A stretch of 64,000 nt of DNA from an uncultured Chryseobacterium sp. (GTDB lineage Bacteria > Bacteroidota > Bacteroidia > Flavobacteriales > Weeksellaceae): positions 310,001-374,000 of the forward strand of contig CAJYLH010000022.1 of the NCBI GenBank assembly GCA_913775525.1, written 5' to 3'. The notes below the pieces were generated by a model. The model worked only from the letters and a program-made list of their open reading frames with translations, was not told the DNA's origin and ran no database searches. Both the position numbers and the translations under genes were made by a program. This document shows positions 9,456-17,320 of this stretch, one piece after another (within the stretch, counting starts at the first letter, position 1; every line of letters starts with the position of its first letter).

Positions 9456-11042
9456 TTAAAAAGGAAAATCATCATCCTCATCAAAATCGTTCATGGAAGA
9501 TCCTGACAGCTGCGAATTATCCGGAAGGTCAAACGCGGCACCCGGCTGGATGGTGGTCCTGATTTTATCAAAACCATTGGCATCACCAGACCCAAAGTTT
9601 GAAGGATAGCCTCCGCCACCTTCGAAAGCTGCTTCTACATCCCCGAATTTGGCAAAATGTTTAAGGAAGGAAAGTCGTACATCGGCAGTGGCACCATTCC
9701 TGTGCTTGGCAATGATAAGCTCTGCCTGATTTTCCGTTGAGGTCTCCTGTCCTTCTTCGTCATTGTCCCAAACGGTAATCTTATAGTATTCGGGACGGAA
9801 GATAAAGGATACGATATCCGCATCCTGCTCAATAGCTCCGGATTCTCTGAGGTCTGAAAGCTGGGGCCTTTTACCGGGACGGGCTTCCACACTCCTGGAG
9901 AGCTGGGAAAGCGCAATAACCGGTACATTAAGTTCTTTGGCAATCGCCTTCAGTGAACGTGAAATCATGGAGATCTCCTGTTCACGGTTTCCTACGCCTT
10001 TACCGCCGCTTCCGGCAGTCATCAGCTGAAGGTAATCCACCATGATCAACCGTACGCCATGCTGCATTACCAGTCTCCGGCATTTTGCCCGGAAATCGAA
10101 TATGGAGAGGGAGGGCGTCTCATCGATATAGAGCGGGGCATTTTCCAGTTCGGAAACATTGGAGAACAGCCTTTGCCATTCATCATCATCCAGGGTCCCT
10201 TTTCTGAGTTTTTCAGATGAAATCCTCGTTTCCGAAGCGATCATTCTGGTAATCAGCTGTACGGATGCCATCTCGAGAGAGAATAAAGCCATTGGGATTT
10301 TATGCCCTACGGCAATATTCCTGGCCATAGAAAGCAGGAAAGCCGTTTTACCCATCGCCGGACGTGCCGCGATAATAATCAGGTCAGAATTCTGCCATCC
10401 CCCTGTTTCTTTATCCACGTCCCGGAATCCTGACGGTACTCCGGAAAGTCCCTGTTTATCTTTAAGGGATTTAATCGTTTCAATTGCCTGTTTTACAAGG
10501 GAATTGGCGGTGTCAAATCCTTTCTTGATCGTTCCGTTGGTAATTTCAAAAAATGACTGTTCCGCTTTATCCAGAAGCTCAAAAACATCCGTTGATTCCT
10601 TATAGGCGGAATCGATAACATTAGCGGAAACATTGATCAGGCTCCGAAGGATATACTTTTCAAGGATAACCCGTACATGGTATTCAATATGGGCAGAAGA
10701 ACTTACCCCCATGGTAAGGTCAATAATATAGTGATCTCCGCCTGCAGTATAAAGTTTCTCTTCTTTTTTCAGGTCCTGTATGATGGTCATCAGGTCTACC
10801 GGATGGTTGCCTTCATATAATTTGAGGATGGTTGCAAAAATCACCTGATGCCTCGGGTCATAGAATACTTCAGGAGTAAGCAGGTCGATGGAATGGTCAA
10901 GCCCCTTTTTATCAATTAAAAAAGTTCCGATCACCAGTCTTTCAAAATCCACTGCATTAGGAGGCATTTTTCCATCAGCAATTGACAGCTCTCTGGCAAA
11001 ATTTCCGTGTGTGAGAGATGATAATGTTTCTTTCTGCGCCAT
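9456..11042 (-). CDS. dnaB: Replicative DNA helicase DnaB
   Basis: DnaB is the hexameric 5'-3' helicase that unwinds DNA at the replication fork and recruits primase. The 528-residue protein has the N-terminal domain (about 30-135, VDFERLVIGTFLID ... AHIEYHVRVI), a linker, and a RecA-like ATPase with Walker A ARPAMGKT at 226-233, a Walker B segment (RLIMVDYLQLM), SQLSRSVEARPGKRPQLSDLRESGAIEQDAD and IAKHRNGATADV. No intein interrupts it. The acidic C-terminal tail (FDEDDDFPF) resembles tails that bind partner proteins. A TATCTTTG promoter element ends four bases before the ATG, which points to a leaderless transcript. Confidence 0.97.
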   Translation of the reverse strand: MAQKETLSSLTHGNFARELSIADGKMPPNAVDFERLVIGTFLIDKKGLDHSIDLLTPEVFYDPRHQVIFATILKLYEGNHPVDLMTIIQDLKKEEKLYTAGGDHYIIDLTMGVSSSAHIEYHVRVILEKYILRSLINVSANVIDSAYKESTDVFELLDKAEQSFFEITNGTIKKGFDTANSLVKQAIETIKSLKDKQGLSGVPSGFRDVDKETGGWQNSDLIIIAARPAMGKTAFLLSMARNIAVGHKIPMALFSLEMASVQLITRMIASETRISSEKLRKGTLDDDEWQRLFSNVSELENAPLYIDETPSLSIFDFRAKCRRLVMQHGVRLIMVDYLQLMTAGSGGKGVGNREQEISMISRSLKAIAKELNVPVIALSQLSRSVEARPGKRPQLSDLRESGAIEQDADIVSFIFRPEYYKITVWDNDEEGQETSTENQAELIIAKHRNGATADVRLSFLKHFAKFGDVEAAFEGGGGYPSNFGSGDANGFDKIRTTIQPGAAFDLPDNSQLSGSSMNDFDEDDDFPF

Positions 11043-11046
11043 GATG

Positions 11047-11054
11047 CAAAGATA
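11047..11054 (-). promoter_or_regulatory. -7 promoter element immediately upstream of dnaB
   Basis: TATCTTTG on the minus strand matches TAnnTTTG, with four bases to the dnaB ATG at 11042. The implied start site falls on or next to the start codon. No convincing -33 TTG is seen. Confidence 0.45.
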
Positions 11055-11139
11055 GTTTTTTTGAAAAGTAAATTAAAAATAGTAATCCACAAATTGAAGG
11101 GATCAGCAGCAAATACCCATCAAATCAGGCAATATGTTG

Positions 11140-11172
11140 TGAAAAAAAAATCACCCTTTGAAAGGATGATTT
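11140..11172 (-). terminator. Rho-independent terminator
   Basis: The arms 11148-11159 and 11161-11172 pair over about 10 bp with one C-A mismatch around a short loop. On the minus strand they are followed by a run of T. It lies 22 bases past the stop of the T9SS gene at 11195. Confidence 0.75.
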
Positions 11173-11194
11173 TTTAAGTGTTTGAAAACGAGGG

Positions 11195-13282
11195 TTATTC
11201 CCTGTTTTTCACCAAGACCCACCCGTTGTATTTGGTTTGGGTATTGTTTTTATCATTCTCAGTCCAGGAGATCGTATACCAGTAGGTTCCGGTAAGGACT
11301 TTTTTGCCTCCTGAAGTACCGTTCCATTTGAAGTTTCTTAGCTGGTCTGCTACGTAAAGCTGGTTTCCGTATCGGTCATAGATGGTGAATACCAGGTTTT
11401 TCTTATAGGCTAAAGCCGTGTAGTCTATTTCATCGTTGATGTTGTCACCGTTTGGCGTAATGACATTGATGAGATTCGGAACAGTAACCTGTACTTCTAC
11501 AGGATTACAGTCATAAGCATCTTTCACATATATTTTAGCTTCTCCTCTAGGAAGTCCTGTGAAAACGTTTGAATCCTGCCAGTTCACACCGTCAATAGAA
11601 TAGCGGTAAGGGCTTTTTCCCCCGTTTGCGCTGATGGTTATGGTATTGTTGGAAATCTCTATGCCGGTAATCACAGGCTGTTCGGAAGAAAAGACCCGGA
11701 CATTCTGCAGTGTGAAGCATTTTCCTGTTTTAAGCTTTACCCAATACATACCCACACTTATACCCTGGATGCTCTGTGTGGTAGCACCGGTGCTCCATTC
11801 ATATCCGTCGAAGCCAGGGCCTGCATCCAGGGTAGTTCTGTCTTCAATGCAGATGGTCTGATCTTTTAAGACTGTGGATTTTACGGGAGGAAGTACTATC
11901 AGGTTAATTTTTGAAATGGCAAAGCATCCGTCTGTGCTGGTTACTCTCACGTATACAACACCGTTTGCCGAAATATAGGCTGCGGGATTAAGAATTTCAT
12001 TCGTCTGGCTCAGTGCGTTGGCATTGGTGGTATAAAACTTCTTGGTAATACCGGTCTGAGTGGAAACTGCCGCAGAAGGAAGGTCAAATGCTGCTGTAGT
12101 AATATTGGAGTCAATAAAGCAGGATTCAAGAGTGGCATCTTTTACAACCACTACAGGCAAAAAGTCTAACTTAATCACTGAATCATCTGAACAGCCTTCT
12201 GAAGAGGTTACCTTTACATAAACTTTTCCGGGACCGGAAACATAAGTTGTAGGGTTCATGATCTGGTTGGTTCCTGCATTCAGGTCGTTCAGGGTAGGAT
12301 AATATTTTTTCGTAGCTGTAGGTTCACTGAATACATCTGCCACTGTAAGATCAAATGTTCCTGTACCTGCGCCGTTATTGTTGCAGGCAAAGAGATTTGC
12401 GTCCTTAGCTACAATATTCCCCTGTTTGAATTTGAACGGCCCGATCTGCGTACAGCTGTTGATCGGGTTATTAGGATTGGTCGGATCCTGGTAATGGATG
12501 CTGTAATAGTAAATATCAGTTCCGTTTACCGTAACAGGAGAGGTAATAGGGTTGGCTCCTGTAAGGGCATCATTGGAATTATAATGGTAAGAAACCTGGA
12601 AATTAGTATTACCGTTAACAATTCCGGTTGTTAGGGTATTGAAGTCAAATGTAGTAGGCAGCTGGCATTTCAGGATTTCATTGGGGGCTCCGGGGGTTGC
12701 ACTTGGATTTCCTGGGGCCACGAACGGATTTGGAGTTAAGGCCGGATCTGTAAAAGGAGAAGCCAGGGTAGCAGTTCCTCCCCAGGTAAGGGAGAATCCC
12801 ATAGTATTACTGGAAAAGTTATCCACGATCATATAATACGTTTCCCCGGGAAGGACATCCATGTATTTTACAAACCGGTCTCCGCCTGCACCTTCTGTAG
12901 TATCGGTTGAGGTCATATTGAGTCCGGTAGGGCCTCCGCCTGCAGCAAATGAACACCTTACCGGTGTACCGAGACTCCCGCACTGAACATTAGGGCCATA
13001 AACTGCCCAGTCATAATCTGTACTTACCGGATTATTGGGATCTACAGTAGGATCGATCACAAAAGTGAGTGTACCTCCTGTAGCGATTGTAAATTTATAC
13101 CATACCGAGAAGTGTTCCGTAGACAGGCATCCCCCCAGAGGGCTTTCCTGGGTATTCCCGTAACCACTTGGAGTATAGGATTGCCCTGCATTCCCACATA
13201 CTGCAATCGCAGTCGCACAGTCAGATTGTGAGAAATAGAGATGTGACAGGGATAAAAGTAAAACGAGTAGTAACTTTTTCAT
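11195..13282 (-). CDS. T9SS type B surface protein, non-lectin N-terminus (paralog 3)
   Basis: This 695-residue protein has a signal peptide ending at LYFSQ. Its N-terminal domain (about 20-180) differs from the lectin pair: SDCATAIAVCGNAGQSYTP, a Cys pair near CLSTEHFSVWYKF, YDWAVYGPNVQCGS and YYMIVDNFSSNTMGFSLTW. It resembles beta-sandwich modules common at the N-terminus of flavobacterial secreted proteins. The rest follows the same plan as the lectin-type proteins: two Cys-led beta repeats (LFACNNNGAG, LESCFIDSN), a SprB-like module (GGKSPYRYSIDG) and a type B sorting domain (NVITPNGDNINDEIDYTALA ... GWVLVKNRE). It should be exported by Sec and then type IX secretion. The function is unknown; an adhesin-like or structural role is inference. 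Confidence 0.9.
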   Translation of the reverse strand: MKKLLLVLLLSLSHLYFSQSDCATAIAVCGNAGQSYTPSGYGNTQESPLGGCLSTEHFSVWYKFTIATGGTLTFVIDPTVDPNNPVSTDYDWAVYGPNVQCGSLGTPVRCSFAAGGGPTGLNMTSTDTTEGAGGDRFVKYMDVLPGETYYMIVDNFSSNTMGFSLTWGGTATLASPFTDPALTPNPFVAPGNPSATPGAPNEILKCQLPTTFDFNTLTTGIVNGNTNFQVSYHYNSNDALTGANPITSPVTVNGTDIYYYSIHYQDPTNPNNPINSCTQIGPFKFKQGNIVAKDANLFACNNNGAGTGTFDLTVADVFSEPTATKKYYPTLNDLNAGTNQIMNPTTYVSGPGKVYVKVTSSEGCSDDSVIKLDFLPVVVVKDATLESCFIDSNITTAAFDLPSAAVSTQTGITKKFYTTNANALSQTNEILNPAAYISANGVVYVRVTSTDGCFAISKINLIVLPPVKSTVLKDQTICIEDRTTLDAGPGFDGYEWSTGATTQSIQGISVGMYWVKLKTGKCFTLQNVRVFSSEQPVITGIEISNNTITISANGGKSPYRYSIDGVNWQDSNVFTGLPRGEAKIYVKDAYDCNPVEVQVTVPNLINVITPNGDNINDEIDYTALAYKKNLVFTIYDRYGNQLYVADQLRNFKWNGTSGGKKVLTGTYWYTISWTENDKNNTQTKYNGWVLVKNRE

Positions 13283-13303
13283 TGTAAAACAGTTTTAATA
13301 AAA

Positions 13304-13311
13304 CAAATGTA
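13304..13311 (-). promoter_or_regulatory. -7 promoter element of the T9SS gene at 11195
   Basis: TACATTTG on the minus strand matches TAnnTTTG, 21 bases before the ATG at 13282. It lies between the upstream gene's terminator and this gene, as expected for an independent promoter. Confidence 0.45.
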
Positions 13312-13349
13312 ATGAAAATATTAAAAAAATATTATTTTATACTTTCCGC

Positions 13350-13380
13350 ATACAAAGAAACCGCTTGAAAAAGCGGTTTC
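13350..13380 (-). terminator. Rho-independent terminator-like hairpin
   Basis: Perfect 10-bp inverted repeat GAAACCGCTT / AAGCGGTTTC (13357-13366 and 13371-13380) with a 4-base loop, 20 bases past the stop of the gene at 13400. The T run after it on the minus strand is short (TTTG), so termination may be partial. Confidence 0.7.
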
Positions 13381-13399
13381 TAGTGTTATGATGAAGTCA

Positions 13400-15475
13400 T
13401 TATTCTCTGTTTTTTACCATCACCCAACCGGAATATTTGAATGGGGTATTTTTTTTGTCGTTTTCGTTCCAGGTTACTGAATACCAGTAGGTGCCTGTAG
13501 GAACTTTTTTACCTCCGGAAGTTCCATCCCACTTATATCCGTTGGACTTGTCCGCCTGGAATATTTTAACTCCGTATCTATCGAAAATACTGAATATCAG
13601 GCTTTGTTTACCTGCTAATGCAGAATAATCAATAACATCATTGATTCCGTCACCGTTTGGAGTAATCACATTGATGAGGTTAGGAACGATTACTGTGATA
13701 TGAATCGGATCACAGTCATAGGCGTCTTTTACATAAACCATATTGTCTCCTCTCGGAACATTGTTGAATACATTAGAATCCTGCCATTTGATATTGTCCA
13801 TCGAATATTTATATGGTGGGGTTCCGCCTGCAACGCTTACAGTTACAACATTGTTGGCGATATCAACATTGGTGATAACCGGTTGTTCGGAAGGATATAC
13901 TTTTACCGTCTGTAAGCTCACGCAATCTCCGGTTTTCAGTTTCACCCAATACGTGCCTACTCCAACATTAGTGATGGTGCGAGTGGTTGCTCCCGTGCTC
14001 CATTCATATCCGTTGAAGCCAGGGCCGGCATCTAAAGTTGTTGTATCTTCTATACAGATGATCTTATCTTCCAGTACACTTGAATATACCGGCGGAAGCA
14101 CGATTAAGGTTACTTTAGCAACATTGTAACATCCGTTCGAATTGCTTACCCTTACATAAATTACACCGTTAGGAGCAATGTAAGCTGCCGGAGTAGCAAT
14201 TTCATTGGTCTGGTTAACGGCATCCGTAAGTGAAGGATAGTATTTTTTGGTCACTCCGGTCTGGGTGGTTACTGCTGCTACCGTTAAGTTAAAAGAAGCC
14301 GTAGCAGGACTGCCTTCAATGAAACAGGATCTCAGGGTAGCTTCCGTAACTGTAACTACAGGATTGAAGTTTAAGGTGATCTTAGCATCATCAGAACATC
14401 CCTGTGCAGTGGTTACTTTTACATATACGGTTCCTGTTGAGGATACGTAATTGGTAGGAACTGTAATTTCATTGGTTCCTGCATTAAGGTCAGCAAGTGT
14501 AGGATAATACTTTTTGATTGCTGTAGGATCAGAAAAAACAGCTGCAGCAGTAAGGTCATAAACCGCTGTACCTGCATTATTGTTATTACATTCGCTTAAT
14601 GTGGCATCCTGTGCTGTAATATTTCCCTGCTTGAATTTAAATGTGCCGGTCTGCTTACATTTGCTGATGGCACTGTTCGGATTAACAGGGTCTGCATAGC
14701 TGATACTGTAATAATATACCGAAGTGGTATTAACCGTTTGTGGTGTTGTAATCGGGTTATTGCCGGTAAGGGCATCGTTGGCTGAAGTATGGTAGCTTAC
14801 CACGAAATTAGGGTTTCCGTTGATGATTCCTGCAGATAATGTGCTGAAATCAAAAACAGCCGGGCTGGCACAGACAATCACCTCGTTAGGTCCGTTAGGA
14901 GTAGCGTTCGGGCTTCCTGGCGGAACAAAAGGGTTGGGCTGTATCGCAGAGGTAAATGGCGAAGAAAGTGTCGCAGTTCCTCCCCAGGTAAGAACGAATC
15001 CATTGGTATTGGCAGAGAAGTTATCTATAATCAGATAATAGGTTTCTCCGGCAAGGACATCCATATATTTACAGAATCCGTCACCACCGGCGCCTTCAGA
15101 CAGATCTGTAGCAGTCATATTAAGTCCGGTAAGGATTCCGCTGGCTGTTGAAGCATAAGAGCATCTTACGGGAGCACCAAGGCTTCCGCACTGTTTATTA
15201 GGACCAAAAACTGCCCAGTCATAATCTGCCTGTGCATTAGGGGTGATCAGAAAGGTCAGTGTGCCGCTGGTAGATGCTGTAAATGTATACCATACGGAAT
15301 AGTGTTCAGAAGAAAGGCATCCGCCTCCCAAAGGGTTCTCCTGTATATTTCCATATCCGCTTGGGGTATAGGAAATAGCAGAATTCCCGCAGACAGCCAG
15401 ACTGGATGTACAGTCTGACTGTGCATAAAATATCTGACAGAACATCATCAGAAAAACGAGTAAAACTTTTTTCAT
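13400..15475 (-). CDS. T9SS type B surface protein, non-lectin N-terminus (paralog 4)
   Basis: This 691-residue protein is collinear with the product of 11195-13282. The signal peptide ends near IFYAQ. The N-terminal domain (about 20-175) repeats the marks SDCTSSLAVCGNSAISYTP, CLSSEHYSVWYTF, YDWAVFGPNKQCGS and YYLIIDNFSANTNGFVLTW. Two Cys-led beta repeats (LSECNNNNAG, LRSCFIEGS), a SprB-like module (GGTPPYKYSMDN) and the type B sorting domain (NVITPNGDGINDVIDYSALAGKQ ... GWVMVKNRE) follow. In the sorting domain this copy is closer to the lectin-type paralog at 4108 (shared ALAGK, WNENDKKNT) than to its own N-terminal partner, which suggests recombination or gene conversion between C-terminal halves. 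The protein is predicted to be secreted or surface-attached. Confidence 0.9.
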   Translation of the reverse strand: MKKVLLVFLMMFCQIFYAQSDCTSSLAVCGNSAISYTPSGYGNIQENPLGGGCLSSEHYSVWYTFTASTSGTLTFLITPNAQADYDWAVFGPNKQCGSLGAPVRCSYASTASGILTGLNMTATDLSEGAGGDGFCKYMDVLAGETYYLIIDNFSANTNGFVLTWGGTATLSSPFTSAIQPNPFVPPGSPNATPNGPNEVIVCASPAVFDFSTLSAGIINGNPNFVVSYHTSANDALTGNNPITTPQTVNTTSVYYYSISYADPVNPNSAISKCKQTGTFKFKQGNITAQDATLSECNNNNAGTAVYDLTAAAVFSDPTAIKKYYPTLADLNAGTNEITVPTNYVSSTGTVYVKVTTAQGCSDDAKITLNFNPVVTVTEATLRSCFIEGSPATASFNLTVAAVTTQTGVTKKYYPSLTDAVNQTNEIATPAAYIAPNGVIYVRVSNSNGCYNVAKVTLIVLPPVYSSVLEDKIICIEDTTTLDAGPGFNGYEWSTGATTRTITNVGVGTYWVKLKTGDCVSLQTVKVYPSEQPVITNVDIANNVVTVSVAGGTPPYKYSMDNIKWQDSNVFNNVPRGDNMVYVKDAYDCDPIHITVIVPNLINVITPNGDGINDVIDYSALAGKQSLIFSIFDRYGVKIFQADKSNGYKWDGTSGGKKVPTGTYWYSVTWNENDKKNTPFKYSGWVMVKNRE

Positions 15476-15491
15476 AAGGGGAAATTTATAG

Positions 15492-15499
15492 CAAATATA
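15492..15499 (-). promoter_or_regulatory. -7 promoter element of the T9SS gene at 13400
   Basis: TATATTTG on the minus strand matches TAnnTTTG, 16 bases before the ATG at 15475. No clear -33 element. Confidence 0.45.
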
Positions 15500-15560
15500 A
15501 AAAAAAGTTGCCTTTTAATTAATATTTACGTAATATAAATATTAAAACGCATGTAGTCCG

Positions 15561-16796
15561 TTAATATTGCATTTCCCGAAGTTTCTTATTGGTTATTCCT
15601 ACGAGGAGGGCAATGAGTAATGTCATGCTTCCGCCAAATACTACCGAGCGGACCACACCCAGCAGTTTAGCCATCAGCCCGCTTTCAAACTGACCCATTT
15701 CATTACTGGACATGATGAAAATTGAATTCACGCTGAGCACTCTCCCCCGGATATGATCGGGGGTTTTGAGCTGTACAATCGTTCCCCTGATGACGACTGA
15801 AATTCCGTCCAGCATTCCGCTCATCACCAGGAACATGAAAGAAAGCCAGTAAAGATGGGATAATCCAAACCCTATAATACAAAGCCCGAATCCGGCTACA
15901 ACCGTCAACAGGATCTTTCCCTGATTTTTCCTTAATGGGATAATCGATAATAGGGTAATGATACACATAGAGCCAATATCAGAGGCTGCATTCAGCAGTC
16001 CGAACCCTTCTGCACCTACATTTAGGATATCTGTGGCATATACCGGTATCATGGCTACGGCACCTCCGAAGAGTACCGCGAACATATCCAGACAGAGCGC
16101 ACCCAGAATCTCCTTCGTTTTCAGGATGTAAGTAATTCCTTCACCCATGCTTTGCATGACATTGACTGTTTCTTTTTTGTACTCAGAATACTGTTTATTA
16201 AGCTGCCAGAAAAACAGGGAAGCCACAAAAATAAGCAATAGAATAACCACCAGAGTCCACTGTACCCCGAAATATCCGATCAGGAAACCGCCTATGGCAT
16301 GTCCGCAAACCGAAGAAATGAGAAAGGTCGCCTGATTCAGCGTAACGGCATTGGGAAGGTTCTCTTTTTTAACGATTTTCGGGATCATGGAAGGCACGAT
16401 AGGTCCTATAAAAGCTCTTGCTATACCGGTAAAGAAAATAACACCGTAAATGAAATAGGTAATCTGATGGCCGGTAAAATGCATTTCCACATTCAGGAAG
16501 GCAGGAATCAGCAAGAGGCCTATTAAAAAGATATAGGCGTAATTGCAGATCAGCAGCAGTTTTTTCTTTTCATTCATATCAATCACATGGCCTGCATAGA
16601 GCGCGCAGCTTACTGCGGGGATTACTTCCGACAGCCCGATCAGCCCGATAGAGAAAGGGTCTTTAGTGAGCTGGTATACCCACCATCCCAATAAGGTGGC
16701 CAGCATCCGGAAGGCTAAAACGATAAAAAATCTTCCCGTGAGAAGATTTCTGAACTCAATATTTTGTAACGTCTTTAACGGAGTGAATGAAATCAT
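15561..16796 (-). CDS. MFS transporter (drug/siderophore exporter type)
   Basis: This 411-residue integral membrane protein has about twelve hydrophobic segments and looks like the DHA3-type branch of the major facilitator superfamily, which includes enterobactin and macrolide exporters. Visible marks are FRMLATLLGWWVYQLT in helix 1, SEVIPAVSCALYAGHVID, which ends in a motif A-like region, ARAFIGPIVPSMIPKIV, and the PDHIRGRVLSVNSIFI loop between helices 10 and 11, typical of this branch. The ATG at 16796 is preferred; a TTG two codons earlier has no support. The substrate is unknown. A terminator hairpin for the upstream lipoprotein gene sits just before the start, so this gene needs its own promoter or read-through. 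Confidence 0.88.
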   Translation of the reverse strand: MISFTPLKTLQNIEFRNLLTGRFFIVLAFRMLATLLGWWVYQLTKDPFSIGLIGLSEVIPAVSCALYAGHVIDMNEKKKLLLICNYAYIFLIGLLLIPAFLNVEMHFTGHQITYFIYGVIFFTGIARAFIGPIVPSMIPKIVKKENLPNAVTLNQATFLISSVCGHAIGGFLIGYFGVQWTLVVILLLIFVASLFFWQLNKQYSEYKKETVNVMQSMGEGITYILKTKEILGALCLDMFAVLFGGAVAMIPVYATDILNVGAEGFGLLNAASDIGSMCIITLLSIIPLRKNQGKILLTVVAGFGLCIIGFGLSHLYWLSFMFLVMSGMLDGISVVIRGTIVQLKTPDHIRGRVLSVNSIFIMSSNEMGQFESGLMAKLLGVVRSVVFGGSMTLLIALLVGITNKKLREMQY

Positions 16797-16799
16797 GCA

Positions 16800-16830
16800 C
16801 AAAAATAGCCCTAAATATCTATTCAGGGCT
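16800..16830 (-). terminator. Probable terminator of the small lipoprotein gene
   Basis: AGCCCT / AGGGCT (16807-16812 and 16825-16830) with a 12-base loop is followed on the minus strand by TATTTTT. It lies between the gene at 16885 and the MFS start. Confidence 0.55.
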
Positions 16831-16884
16831 TTATAGAGTATGTATTTTTAAATGATAAATCAAATAATGCGTGAAAGACGGCAT

Positions 16885-17250
16885 CTATTTATCTGCTCTT
16901 GAAGAGCTGAGTACCAAAGCGGCTACTCCGGCTGCACCAATCACTACAGCGCCTGCTGTAACTCTTGCTTTTGATCTGTCTTTAACCGCAGAGACATTGG
17001 ATTTAGGGATGATTACCACTGTGCTGTCTTTCTTGCCGGCAGTTCCTACGATATTGTCGCCTTCTACATTACGGAACAGCATGGTCTGCTTTTTAGAACC
17101 GTCCTTTAAGGTTACCACATACATTTTGCCCGCCTCCAGGTTAGAATAATCGTTTTTTGAGATGTCTTCAGTATATTTTGTAGTGGCGCAAGACGAAATG
17201 ACGAATAGACTTGTTAATAAAGATGATTTAAAAAGTACAGATGCTTTCAT
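16885..17250 (-). CDS. Small lipoprotein of unknown function
   Basis: The 121-residue product has a lipoprotein signal peptide with a Cys after VISS (SSCATTKYTE), so it should be lipid-anchored. The middle (about 35-90) looks like a small beta-rich module: AGKMYVVTLKDGSKKQTMLFRNVEGDNIVGTAGKKDSTVVIIPKSNVSAV. Residues about 97-115 form a hydrophobic Ala/Val/Gly-rich stretch that may be a second membrane segment or a glycine-zipper-like anchor. No enzyme motif is seen. It has a promoter element and a terminator of its own, so it is probably monocistronic. Confidence 0.7.
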   Translation of the reverse strand: MKASVLFKSSLLTSLFVISSCATTKYTEDISKNDYSNLEAGKMYVVTLKDGSKKQTMLFRNVEGDNIVGTAGKKDSTVVIIPKSNVSAVKDRSKARVTAGAVVIGAAGVAALVLSSSRADK

Positions 17251-17269
17251 TTTTATTTTTTAGGTTTTT

Positions 17270-17277
17270 CAAATTTA
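17270..17277 (-). promoter_or_regulatory. -7 promoter element of the small lipoprotein gene
   Basis: TAAATTTG on the minus strand matches TAnnTTTG, 19 bases before the ATG at 17250. Confidence 0.4.
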
Positions 17278-17320
17278 TAATTTTTTTTGAATATACGTTT
17301 TCGGAATTGAAAAAATATGA

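Noticed and set aside
13743-14129. Long plus-strand frames inside the T9SS genes
   Set aside because: They recur at matching places in all four paralogs only because the coding strand repeats; the products have no signal peptide, domain or spacing of real genes.
4108-15475. The repeated segments of the surface-protein genes as insertion sequences
   Set aside because: The repeats are in-frame protein modules with conserved domain order; no transposase, terminal inverted repeat or target duplication is visible.
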